A stretch of 39,014 nucleotides of DNA from Ahrensia marina (GTDB taxonomy: Bacteria > Pseudomonadota > Alphaproteobacteria > Rhizobiales > Rhizobiaceae). The stretch spans positions 1-39,014 of the forward strand of contig NZ_JXMU01000029.1 in the NCBI RefSeq assembly GCF_001293565.1, given 5' to 3'. The position numbers and the translations under genes are program-made. The notes below the pieces were generated by a model, which worked only from the letters and a program-made list of their open reading frames with translations, searched no databases and was not told where the DNA came from. Each line of letters opens with the position of its first letter. Within the stretch, counting starts at the first letter, position 1. This document shows, one piece after another, positions 14,912 through 21,695 of this stretch.

Positions 14912-15783
14912 ACGCAGCCCAAGAGCTGGCAACAGGCAATCCAAATGCCTTTGCAAGTCCGGAGCTTAGTGTCGCGGATTTTGCAAAAATTGCAAAGATC
15001 GTTCAGGATCTCAGCGGCATTCAACTTAGCGAACGCAAATTGGGGCTGGTCAAATCCCGCCTCCAGAAGCGCCTGCGCCTGAAAAAGCTGTCTGATTTCG
15101 GTGCCTACATAAATCTGGTTCAATCGCCGGAAGGTCAAGATGAGCTGGAAGAGCTTATCTGCGCGATTTCGACAAATGTGACCGGTTTCAACCGCGAGCC
15201 GCATCATTTCGTGCACTTTCGCGAGCATTTGGTCGAAAAACTCATCAAGAAGCTCACGAATGGTGAATCTGTACGCATATGGTCGGCCGGCTGCTCAAAT
15301 GGCAGCGAAGCCCACACCATCGCTTGCTGCATGCTCGACGCTTTTCCCAAAGCCGCCAATTACGATTTCCGGATTCTGGCAACCGATATCGACAAGTATT
15401 CCCTCGATGTAGGTCGCGGCGGCCTTTATGGTGCCGATATGGTATCGAAGATGCCAAGCGACATGCTGGCAAAATGGTTCAAGACGGTGGACGGTGCTTA
15501 TCAGCTTGCCCAGGCGCCGCGTGATCTGGTTTCCTTCAAATATCTCAACCTGATGAACACATGGCCGCTAAAACGCAAATATGATGCGATTTTCTGCCGA
15601 AACGTACTGATCTACTTTTCTCATGAAGATCAGGAAAAACTGTTCAACAAATTCGCAGATCATCTCGTACCCGAAGGCCAGTTTTTTATCGGTCATTCCG
15701 AACGCGTCATTGGCACAGCCACGGATAAATTCAAATCCATTGGTTCAACGACTTACGAACGCACAATGCGGGGCGCGAACTAA
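14908..15783 (+). CDS. cheR: Chemotaxis methyltransferase CheR
   Basis: 291 aa. An N-terminal helical domain (about 20-95, with QDLSGIQLSERKLGLVKSRLQKRL) is followed by a Rossmann-type methyltransferase domain. It methylates receptor glutamates with S-adenosylmethionine during adaptation. The SAM motif reads WSAGCSNGSEAHTIA near residues 124-138, where the usual form is SAGCSTGEEPYSLA. The first Glu is Ser and Pro-Tyr is Ala-His, a noticeable deviation. The remaining motifs are normal: ILATDIDKYSLDVGRGGLY and FCRNVLIYFSHEDQEKLF, then FFIGHSE. The C-terminal DWTEF of the receptor at 9400 is a likely docking site. Confidence 0.94.
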   Translation: MNAAQELATGNPNAFASPELSVADFAKIAKIVQDLSGIQLSERKLGLVKSRLQKRLRLKKLSDFGAYINLVQSPEGQDELEELICAISTNVTGFNREPHHFVHFREHLVEKLIKKLTNGESVRIWSAGCSNGSEAHTIACCMLDAFPKAANYDFRILATDIDKYSLDVGRGGLYGADMVSKMPSDMLAKWFKTVDGAYQLAQAPRDLVSFKYLNLMNTWPLKRKYDAIFCRNVLIYFSHEDQEKLFNKFADHLVPEGQFFIGHSERVIGTATDKFKSIGSTTYERTMRGAN

Positions 15784-16802
15784 TGGCCGTTAAAGTACTT
15801 ATCATTGATGATTCAAAATCAATGCAGCGTTTGTTGGCCGCAATTCTGTCCGACGATCCGATGATCAATGTGATCGGCATGGCATCCGACCCTTATGAAG
15901 CGCGAACCATGATCAAGGAATTGAACCCTGATGTTCTGACCCTTGATATTGAAATGCCGAAAATGGACGGGTTGCAATTTTTAGCCAAGGTCATGGCGCT
16001 GCGTCCGATGCCGGTTGTCATGATTTCCAGCCATACAGGCAGAGGGACAGAATTGTCCCTTGAAGCGCTGTCACAAGGCGCATTTTGTTGTCTGCCAAAA
16101 CCACGCATTGACGATGAAGCAGCACTTCGCGAAATTTGCGCAATGGTAAAGTCAGCCGCCCAATCTAGCGCTTCGATTACACGTAATGCGAAGCAGCCAA
16201 GCACCGCGGCGACAGCCACTAAGCGGTCACGGTCCGCAAACATGCCGGAAGTTATCGCAATCGGTTCATCTACCGGAGGCGTTGAAGCGCTTACAACACT
16301 GTTTACGACATTTCCGGCAGATTGCCCGCCGACAGTTGTAACGCAGCATATGCCTGCCTCATTTACCAAGAGCTTTGCAGAGCGCCTTAACAAGATCTGC
16401 AAACCCACAGTAAGTGAAGCAAGCAATCTGACAGCACTTGAACCTGGACATATCTATATTGCGCCGGGCGCTGTGGGGCATACAAAAATCATTAAAACTG
16501 ATAAAATGCGTACACGCGTTAGTCCGGGTGAGCCGGTTGAGGGACATATGCCCTCTGTCAATGTTTTATTCGATTCGCTCGCGGAAACCGGGTGTAAAAA
16601 TATCTGCTCTGCTATTCTCACCGGTATGGGCAGTGATGGTGCAAGCGGTCTTTTACGCCTGAAACAAGCAGGCGCAAAGACAATCGCACAAGACGAACGA
16701 ACCAGTCTCGTTTACGGCATGCCAAAAGCGGCGCACATGCTGGGGGCAGCGAGTCATGTACTACCAATAACAAAAATAGCAGACGCATTACTCAGCTACT
16801 GA
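15783..16802 (+). CDS. cheB: Chemotaxis methylesterase/glutamine deamidase CheB
   Basis: 339 aa. The N-terminal receiver has Asp9-Asp10 and phosphoacceptor Asp55 (LTLDIEMP); a linker (about 125-155) leads to the methylesterase domain. The catalytic triad is visible as Ser163 (IGSSTGG), His189 (TQHMP) and Asp285 (GMGSDG), close to the Escherichia coli numbering 164/190/286. Phosphorylated CheB removes methyl groups from receptors and opposes CheR. The start overlaps the cheR stop by 1 nt (TAATG). Confidence 0.96.
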   Translation: MAVKVLIIDDSKSMQRLLAAILSDDPMINVIGMASDPYEARTMIKELNPDVLTLDIEMPKMDGLQFLAKVMALRPMPVVMISSHTGRGTELSLEALSQGAFCCLPKPRIDDEAALREICAMVKSAAQSSASITRNAKQPSTAATATKRSRSANMPEVIAIGSSTGGVEALTTLFTTFPADCPPTVVTQHMPASFTKSFAERLNKICKPTVSEASNLTALEPGHIYIAPGAVGHTKIIKTDKMRTRVSPGEPVEGHMPSVNVLFDSLAETGCKNICSAILTGMGSDGASGLLRLKQAGAKTIAQDERTSLVYGMPKAAHMLGAASHVLPITKIADALLSY

Positions 16803-16822
16803 GTGATAACTGGAGGTCCAAA

Positions 16823-17212
16823 ATGGCGACGAAAGATGTACTAAGGGTGATGGTTGTAGATGACCACGTGACCAGTCGAATGGTGACGGTTGAAGCCCTG
16901 GAAGGGCTAGGCATCCGCAATATTGTATTTGCAAAGGACGGTCGCGAAGCGTTTACGAAAGTTTCGAGCGCACCGGTTCATTTAATTATTTCAGATGTTT
17001 ACATGCCTGATGTTGACGGGCTCCAACTCGTCAAAGCGATGCGCGCGCATCCCAAGCTGCAAAAAACAGGCATCATTTTGATGACCGGGCGAAAAGACGA
17101 AAAGATTGTCAAACTCGCACAGCAATTTCAGGTGAACATGGTGCTTGCAAAACCGTTTACTGAAACCAGCCTGCGCTCTGCGATTGAATCTGTTGTCGGG
17201 CGTCTAAACTGA
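16823..17212 (+). CDS. cheY2: Chemotaxis response regulator CheY2 (probable motor-binding)
   Basis: 129 aa single receiver domain with Asp13-Asp14, phosphoacceptor Asp58 in ISDVYMP, Thr88 in LMTGRKDE and Lys110 in AKPF. By position (after cheB, before cheD) it matches CheY2 of Sinorhizobium, which controls flagellar rotation. The ribosome-binding site TGGAGGT is the strongest of the operon and there is a 20-nt gap after cheB, which may allow higher synthesis of this output protein (inference). The stop overlaps the cheD start by 1 nt (TGATG). Confidence 0.92.
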   Translation: MATKDVLRVMVVDDHVTSRMVTVEALEGLGIRNIVFAKDGREAFTKVSSAPVHLIISDVYMPDVDGLQLVKAMRAHPKLQKTGIILMTGRKDEKIVKLAQQFQVNMVLAKPFTETSLRSAIESVVGRLN

Positions 17213-17745
17213 TGTTTGAGAACATGGCCAGAGTATCGGTTGTCCAACGTTCGCATTATGTGACGAGCGACGACAAAACCGTGCTGTCAGCAGTATTGGG
17301 CTCCTGCGTGGCCGTTTGTGCCTTTGACGAAACGATGGGCATTGGCGGCATGAACCATATGCTTTTACCCGATGCACGCGAAGGCAGCCAGAGCGCCAAC
17401 AGCAAGCTATACGGCGCCAATTTGATGGAGCTGTTGCTGAACGAGCTCTATAAAAAAGGCGCGCGCAGACAATATCTTCAGTTCAAACTGTTCGGCGGCG
17501 GAAAACTGGCCAATAATGGTTTTGATGCCGGAGAGCGCAACATCGAATTCATTACCGAATTTGTCAAAAATGAAAAACTGAATGTTGTTTCGTCAAGTTT
17601 GGGTGGAAAATCAGGCCGTCGCATTGAGTTTCATCCGGTAAGCGGCCGCTCACGCCAAAAATTACTCATAGACAAACCGATCGAAACGATTGCACCTGTG
17701 CAAACTGAGGTCATTCCTGAAACTGGTACAATGGAGCTGTTCTAG
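17212..17745 (+). CDS. cheD: Chemoreceptor glutamine deamidase CheD
   Basis: 177 aa. CheD deamidates glutamine residues of chemoreceptors to glutamate. The expected active-site elements are present: TVLSAVLGSCVAVC with the nucleophile Cys32 and the His49 of GGMNHMLLP. Later blocks are KLYGANLMELLLNELYKKGA and KLFGGGKL. The C-terminal 25 residues are a polar tail. Fully coupled to both neighbours: its ATG overlaps the cheY2 stop and its TAG overlaps the GTG of the next gene. Confidence 0.95.
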   Translation: MFENMARVSVVQRSHYVTSDDKTVLSAVLGSCVAVCAFDETMGIGGMNHMLLPDAREGSQSANSKLYGANLMELLLNELYKKGARRQYLQFKLFGGGKLANNGFDAGERNIEFITEFVKNEKLNVVSSSLGGKSGRRIEFHPVSGRSRQKLLIDKPIETIAPVQTEVIPETGTMELF

Positions 17746-18050
17746 TGCCTGAGAAGAAAACAAATACAAAGCACGATGACGCAATTGAAATCATTGCAGC
17801 CGAGCTGCTTGCCATCGCCAACGAGATCGAAGAGCTGCCGTCATTTGACCCCGGCGAATTGACCAATGAAAAAATGGTTCAATTGCAAAAGATCGACTTT
17901 TGCAGCCAGCGTCTGCGTGAAGTGTCCAAGCTGATTGTCGAGTTTGCAGAACAGTCGCATCAGGATCAGATCACATTGCTGAAAATTCTGGCCTCGACCG
18001 CTAATCTGGAACATACGCGCGACCTGTTCGAGCAGCGCCAGATCGGATAA
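17745..18050 (+). CDS. cheT: Putative chemotaxis phosphatase CheT
   Basis: 101 aa, GTG start overlapping the cheD stop (TAGTG). All-helical and acidic; no signal or membrane segment. It holds the position of CheT in the Sinorhizobium meliloti che operon, directly after cheD. CheT there is a small helical protein with a DxxxQ phosphatase motif that speeds CheY1-P decay and binds CheR. This protein contains D51-F-C-S-Q55 in a predicted helix (LQKIDFCSQRLREVSKLI), the same DxxxQ pattern found in CheZ-type phosphatases. The identification rests on motif plus position; overall sequence similarity was not measured. Confidence 0.62.
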   Translation: MPEKKTNTKHDDAIEIIAAELLAIANEIEELPSFDPGELTNEKMVQLQKIDFCSQRLREVSKLIVEFAEQSHQDQITLLKILASTANLEHTRDLFEQRQIG

Positions 18051-18062
18051 AATCAATATAAT

Positions 18063-18121
18063 TTGCTTCAGCGCTTAAAGTTGAGGCAAGAATTGTGAAT
18101 TATTTTCAGGGGTATATCCCC
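18063..18121 (+). other. Two hairpins after the chemotaxis operon
   Basis: TTGCTTCA (18063-18070) pairs with TGAGGCAA (18082-18089) with one G-T pair. It is followed by the inverted repeat GGGG-TATAT-CCCC (18109-18121). Neither has a T-tract; the first may be an inefficient terminator and the second an operator or mRNA structure. The rest of 18051-18279 shows no gene. Confidence 0.4.
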
Positions 18122-18279
18122 ACAGCCTATTCCCACATCCAACGCCGCTATTAACGCTAAGTAAGCTTTTCTGTTGATTCACTGAAAACAATCCTTTATC
18201 CGAAATTCTGTCATTTACTCAAAGGGATAACCGGGGCGTATGAACCTGGCCCATGAAGCAACTTGAGGTATGTAAAACC

Positions 18280-18543
18280 ATGACAGTCACGGAACTCATT
18301 ACCAGCTTCAACCAGTCTTTCACAAAGCTTGAGACCGCACTTGAGGCAGATATTCAGTTGGATATCGAGAATTATGACCGTGAAGTCAGCGATGCCATGC
18401 AGTCCATTTTGTCCAGCGATCCGCAAAGCGCCGAAGAAAAGAAAATTCTTGCGAGTTTTCTGCTCAACTCTATTTTACGGCAAGTTGATAAAACACCGCT
18501 GACAAACAGCATGCTGAAAAAAGTCGTCGACACTTGCATTTAG
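18280..18543 (+). CDS. Small hypothetical helical protein
   Basis: 87 aa from the ATG at 18280. An in-frame ATG at 18253 would add MKQLEVCKT but lacks a ribosome-binding site, while a GAGG lies before 18280. The protein is acidic, all-helical and soluble, with TELITSFNQSFTKLETALEADIQLDIENYDRE and a hydrophobic C-terminal helix ILASFLLNSIL. I recognise no family. It is transcribed in the same direction as the che operon but 200 nt beyond it. Location between chemotaxis and flagellar genes suggests, but does not show, a motility link. Confidence 0.6.
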   Translation: MTVTELITSFNQSFTKLETALEADIQLDIENYDREVSDAMQSILSSDPQSAEEKKILASFLLNSILRQVDKTPLTNSMLKKVVDTCI

Positions 18544-18573
18544 GCACAACACAGACAGGCTGTGTGCGCTCAA

Positions 18574-18657
18574 TTATTCAAGCATTTCAAATGTCAAAAT
18601 TGACGCAATTACTAAAAAGCCACTAACCAACACGACCAACATCGGTACAAACATCAT
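18574..18657 (-). CDS. Possible membrane microprotein (26-27 aa)
   Basis: Reading frame of 27 codons with two tandem ATG codons (18657 and 18654). The peptide MMFVPMLVVLVSGFLVIA plus a short tail ending in EMLE is one hydrophobic helix with an acidic C-terminus. AGGGG lies 6 nt before the second ATG, an almost ideal spacing. It fits the size and layout of known single-span microproteins, but a hydrophobic frame this short can arise by chance. It occupies an otherwise empty gap, antisense to nothing. Confidence 0.35.
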   Translation of the reverse strand: MMFVPMLVVLVSGFLVIASILTFEMLE

Positions 18658-18825
18658 AAACCCCTGCAATCATTGCCATTTTACTATGGATCAGATGACT
18701 TGCCTGTAGCTGACCAGTAAACGCACCGCTTAGATGACCCCATAATCACGCGCTATTGTTTCCAGCGTGGGGCAAGCAGCGCTGTCTAAGATGCATATCA
18801 ATACAACTTCTTGGCTGATAAACGC

Positions 18826-19227
18826 ATGAGCAATGTCACTTCCAATATCGTTATCCCTATAGCCTGTGCAATCGCCTTCTGCGGTGCAGCGGTTTTGGGC
18901 ATTTCGGCTAAGCCGACCGGACAAAATCAGGCGGTGCTTGATAATGAGAAGCTCAAAAAAGAAGAAGTGGCAACGGTTCAGCACTCTTTCCCTGTCTTCT
19001 ATCAAAACGAGAAAACCGGTCACTGTGTGCTTGGCATCCGCACACCTATCAAGAAATCCAAAGGCCCTTATACCGACCCAAAACGGGCTGAAGAGCGCAA
19101 GGCCATATACGCAAAAGCATCGACAATTCTTGCCGATGCTGCCGATGGTAATGCTGTCTGTGCAGATTTGTTTGCCGAGGCAACAGAAATTGCAGATGTT
19201 ACAGAATTTGTATTTCTACTGAACTGA
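18826..19227 (+). CDS. Hypothetical membrane-anchored or secreted protein
   Basis: 133 aa from the ATG at 18826; a TTG at 18811 is possible. The N-terminal hydrophobic segment (about 7-27, IVIPIACAIAFCGAAVLGI) is a signal anchor or uncleaved signal. A mature domain of about 100 residues follows, with two cysteines (near GHCVLGI and AVCADLF) that could form a periplasmic disulfide. No family recognised. Its 3' end overlaps the 3' end of the convergent FliL-like gene by 12 nt, so the two transcripts collide. It may be a flagellar accessory gene by neighbourhood only. Confidence 0.6.
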   Translation: MSNVTSNIVIPIACAIAFCGAAVLGISAKPTGQNQAVLDNEKLKKEEVATVQHSFPVFYQNEKTGHCVLGIRTPIKKSKGPYTDPKRAEERKAIYAKASTILADAADGNAVCADLFAEATEIADVTEFVFLLN

Positions 19228-19737
19228 AGCTGATTCGCTTTCGCTGGCCGTATTGCTTGCCCCCACCGTATCGTCGATCAATACGGCATCATTTTGTAAA
19301 ACATCGAGCTGGGCAATCGTAATACTATCAACCATCTCAACACCAAGTTCGGTATTGATTTTCTCCAGAATCTTGGTCGCCGTTGCGTCAAAAATCTCAT
19401 AGGTGTTTTGTGTATCGAGCGATGCGGTCGTCGCAATTAACTGCCTGTAGACGGCATCGCGCAAATAAGTTTCGAGATTAAGTTCAAAGCGTTTCGCTTC
19501 TTCTTCATCGACCTGAACAAGAAACCGCGACAGCAGATAACCATCGATCCGGTCATCGATAATTAAGGGCACAGCGATCAGGTCCAGCTCAAGATATATA
19601 TCGGCTGGCTCAGCGGTTTCTTCGCTCTGTACTTCTACAGGATCAGGCGCAGCGCCGCCCTGCGATAGTCCGGCCCAAGCGCCGCCCGCAACACTGGCCA
19701 ACACACCTAACGCTGTCAGATTTCCCAGGATGGACAA
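19216..19737 (-). CDS. FliL-like membrane protein, last gene of the ftcR operon
   Basis: 173 aa from a TTG with AGGAA 7 nt upstream. An N-terminal membrane segment (about 4-25) is followed by an acidic linker and a domain with LELDLIAVPLIIDDRIDGYLL, then VQVDEEEAKRFELNLETYLRDAV and a C-terminal helix ending in an acidic Ser-rich tail. The layout (one membrane segment, a beta strand describing a secreted or periplasmic domain, a helix before the end) recalls FliL, the stator-associated basal-body protein. However, the similarity I can see is weak and rhizobia normally carry a separate fliL beside fliP. Best described as FliL-like of unknown role; it sits 9 nt after the FlgN-like gene. Confidence 0.5.
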   Translation of the reverse strand: MSILGNLTALGVLASVAGGAWAGLSQGGAAPDPVEVQSEETAEPADIYLELDLIAVPLIIDDRIDGYLLSRFLVQVDEEEAKRFELNLETYLRDAVYRQLIATTASLDTQNTYEIFDATATKILEKINTELGVEMVDSITIAQLDVLQNDAVLIDDTVGASNTASESESASVQ

Positions 19738-19746
19738 TATCTGTTC

Positions 19747-20106
19747 CTAGAAGCTACGGTGAGCGGCATAGGTGCCGTCTTTTGCGTTGGCCTGAGCGAG
19801 ATTACCCAAAATGCCGACGATCTCTCTTGCAGCATCGATTTGCGCGGCAAGACGCCGTTCGTTTCTGTCGGCTGCTTCTTTGAGGTTTTTCAAAGCGCTC
19901 AACACTTTGTCATCATCGGGGCCAATTTTTGTATCTTCCATCGCAATGCTCAGTTCAAACAAATACCGGTTCTTGCGCGCAACAATACCGGATACATCAG
20001 CATTGGGCGCATCAATGAGCAGTTGTGTCTCTTCATTGATCACGGCCGTTGCGCGGCGCAGAAGGCCGATCAGAGTTTTATTTACACCAGTATCAGACTT
20101 TTTCAT
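19747..20106 (-). CDS. FlgN-like flagellar export chaperone
   Basis: 119 aa, all-helical. The pattern LIGLLRRATAVINEETQLL, then ARKNRYLFELSIAM and a long C-terminal helix with LAAQIDAAREIVGIL, is that of FlgN-type chaperones, which escort the hook-filament junction proteins FlgK and FlgL to the export gate. Both substrates are encoded in the same operon. AAGG lies 6 nt before the ATG. Sequence conservation in this family is low, so the call relies on helix pattern, size and position. Confidence 0.65.
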   Translation of the reverse strand: MKKSDTGVNKTLIGLLRRATAVINEETQLLIDAPNADVSGIVARKNRYLFELSIAMEDTKIGPDDDKVLSALKNLKEAADRNERRLAAQIDAAREIVGILGNLAQANAKDGTYAAHRSF

Positions 20107-20143
20107 TGTTTACCTTGCCTCACGAACCTTTGTTTAGGCTCGT

Positions 20144-20485
20144 CTATTTGGATGTTTCCGGCGTCGTTGCACCATCTTTAGAAATCAATTCGGCAATACC
20201 GAAATCTGCAGACTTGACCATCAATTGCGCGATCTGGTCAGACATCATGGAGCGCCAGACATCGCCTGAAAATCCATCACCAAAATATTCGCTGTCTTTC
20301 GGCATAATATCCGCCACCATTTGTGACATGACCATTGCTTCAAACTCTTTGGCAGGAGAAAGCGCTGTCTCGCCAATATTGCGTTCCTGACGAAGAGCCT
20401 GCGAACGCTGGGTGCTATCCAGCCCGGCGATTTGTGACGATTTATCACTCAATACGCTGGCGATAGAATTGACTGCCGCATCCAT
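20144..20485 (-). CDS. flgJ: Rod-binding protein (FlgJ N-terminal domain type)
   Basis: 113 aa. It contains the rod-binding signature: AKEFEAMVMSQMVADIMP (about 45-62), FGDGFSGDVWRSMMSDQIAQLM (about 68-89) and FGIAELI. It corresponds only to the N-terminal half of enterobacterial FlgJ; the muramidase half is missing, as is usual in alphaproteobacteria, where a separate enzyme opens the wall. It acts as a scaffold for rod assembly in the periplasm. GAAGG precedes the ATG. It lies between a FliJ-like and a FlgN-like gene. Confidence 0.82.
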   Translation of the reverse strand: MDAAVNSIASVLSDKSSQIAGLDSTQRSQALRQERNIGETALSPAKEFEAMVMSQMVADIMPKDSEYFGDGFSGDVWRSMMSDQIAQLMVKSADFGIAELISKDGATTPETSK

Positions 20486-20520
20486 GTTTATTGTGCCTTC
20501 AATGACAGGAGTTTCTAATC

Positions 20521-20943
20521 TCAGTCTAAATCGTCAATCTTGTCCGAACCTGTGGATTGACCATATTTTGCCGATCGCAAATCAATCAGTTCGCTTTGTT
20601 CTTTAGCTTCATTTTCTTTCAAAGAGCGGGCTTGTTCCTCACGCAGACCTTCGCGTGTCTTTTCAAGTTTCTTATTTTCTGAGTATGATTCCTGCACCTT
20701 TTGCGCCACATGGCTTTCCATATGTTTCAGGTTGGTCTCCAGTGTGCGCAGGCGATCATAAGTCAGTTTGGGAAAAAGCCGCTCGGCCACACTGCCCTCT
20801 TCGAGCGCAGCCAATAAGCCTGCCCTTTCCGCAGCAAGCGCCTGTTGCCGCCGCTGCGCCATGGCGAGCGCGCGCTCGGCCTTTCCCTGTCGCATCTTCT
20901 GCAATTTGAGAAGACGCTGCTTGGTTTCCAAACGGGATTTCAT
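20521..20943 (-). CDS. fliJ: FliJ-like flagellar export protein
   Basis: 140 aa, an almost continuous coiled coil rich in Arg, Lys, Glu and Gln ([20 protein letters not shown], then a long helix to about residue 115) with an acidic C-terminal tail. Size and coiled-coil form match FliJ, the stalk of the flagellar export ATPase, which also binds chaperones. The ATG overlaps the fliR stop by 4 nt. FliJ sequences diverge strongly, so the assignment depends on structure and position downstream of fliR. Confidence 0.65.
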   Translation of the reverse strand: MKSRLETKQRLLKLQKMRQGKAERALAMAQRRQQALAAERAGLLAALEEGSVAERLFPKLTYDRLRTLETNLKHMESHVAQKVQESYSENKKLEKTREGLREEQARSLKENEAKEQSELIDLRSAKYGQSTGSDKIDDLD

Positions 20944-21695
20944 CGAATGCCCAATTCAAAAACGGATGGCAGGGCGGCAACGAACAGACTCAACATATAC
21001 GGAATTGAGAAGTACAGGATAAGCAAAGCGCCAAACAACATGAACGGCAGGGCGATGAAGTATAACGGAATCTGCACCGCCAGTTTGTTGATAAAACCAA
21101 CCGAAAGATTGACGATAATCGCAAACCCGATGAACGGGCTGCCCAGCCGCAACGCAATATTGAAACTTTCGCTGAGCACATCGGTAAGCCCGACAAGCAA
21201 AAGCCGTATATTGGGCGCTTCATCGATTGATCTGACCTGATAGGTGTCAATCAGAGCTGAAAGAACCATGTGGTGAAAATCAAACAGAAATAGCATCGTC
21301 AATGCACTGAATGAGATGAGCGATGTGAGCGCCGATTGCGCATCAGTTCCCTCGATAGGCGCGCCAAGCATACCTCCAAACCCGACCGTCATCGCCACAC
21401 CGCCGGCAATAAATTCCAGAGCCAAAAGATAGACACGCACGATCAAACCAAAATATGCGCCGATCAGCACTTCTCTGAAAATAGAGATCAAAAGCACATC
21501 ATTTGGCAATTGCCCGCCCGGTGTATTGGGCATCAGCAAACCTGTGAGCGCAAAAGAAACGGTAACGGCAGCAAGCAACCTGATCTGCGGCGAGACACGC
21601 ATACTCGATAGCCCCGGCAGCAGCATGAAACATGCGCCAATCCGGCAAAAGATCAAAAAGAACGCAGTAACATCGCTTGTGATGCTTGCGATCAT
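20940..21695 (-). CDS. fliR: Flagellar export gate protein FliR
   Basis: 251 aa with six predicted membrane segments, usual for FliR. N-terminus [20 protein letters not shown] and the following [18 protein letters not shown] are typical; later [26 protein letters not shown] and a C-terminal hydrophobic pair ([18 protein letters not shown] and FALIL-type helices). FliR forms the export channel with FliP and FliQ. The start overlaps the flhA stop by 4 nt (ATGA) and the stop overlaps fliJ, so the three are translationally coupled. Confidence 0.95.
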   Translation of the reverse strand: MIASITSDVTAFFLIFCRIGACFMLLPGLSSMRVSPQIRLLAAVTVSFALTGLLMPNTPGGQLPNDVLLISIFREVLIGAYFGLIVRVYLLALEFIAGGVAMTVGFGGMLGAPIEGTDAQSALTSLISFSALTMLFLFDFHHMVLSALIDTYQVRSIDEAPNIRLLLVGLTDVLSESFNIALRLGSPFIGFAIIVNLSVGFINKLAVQIPLYFIALPFMLFGALLILYFSIPYMLSLFVAALPSVFELGIR

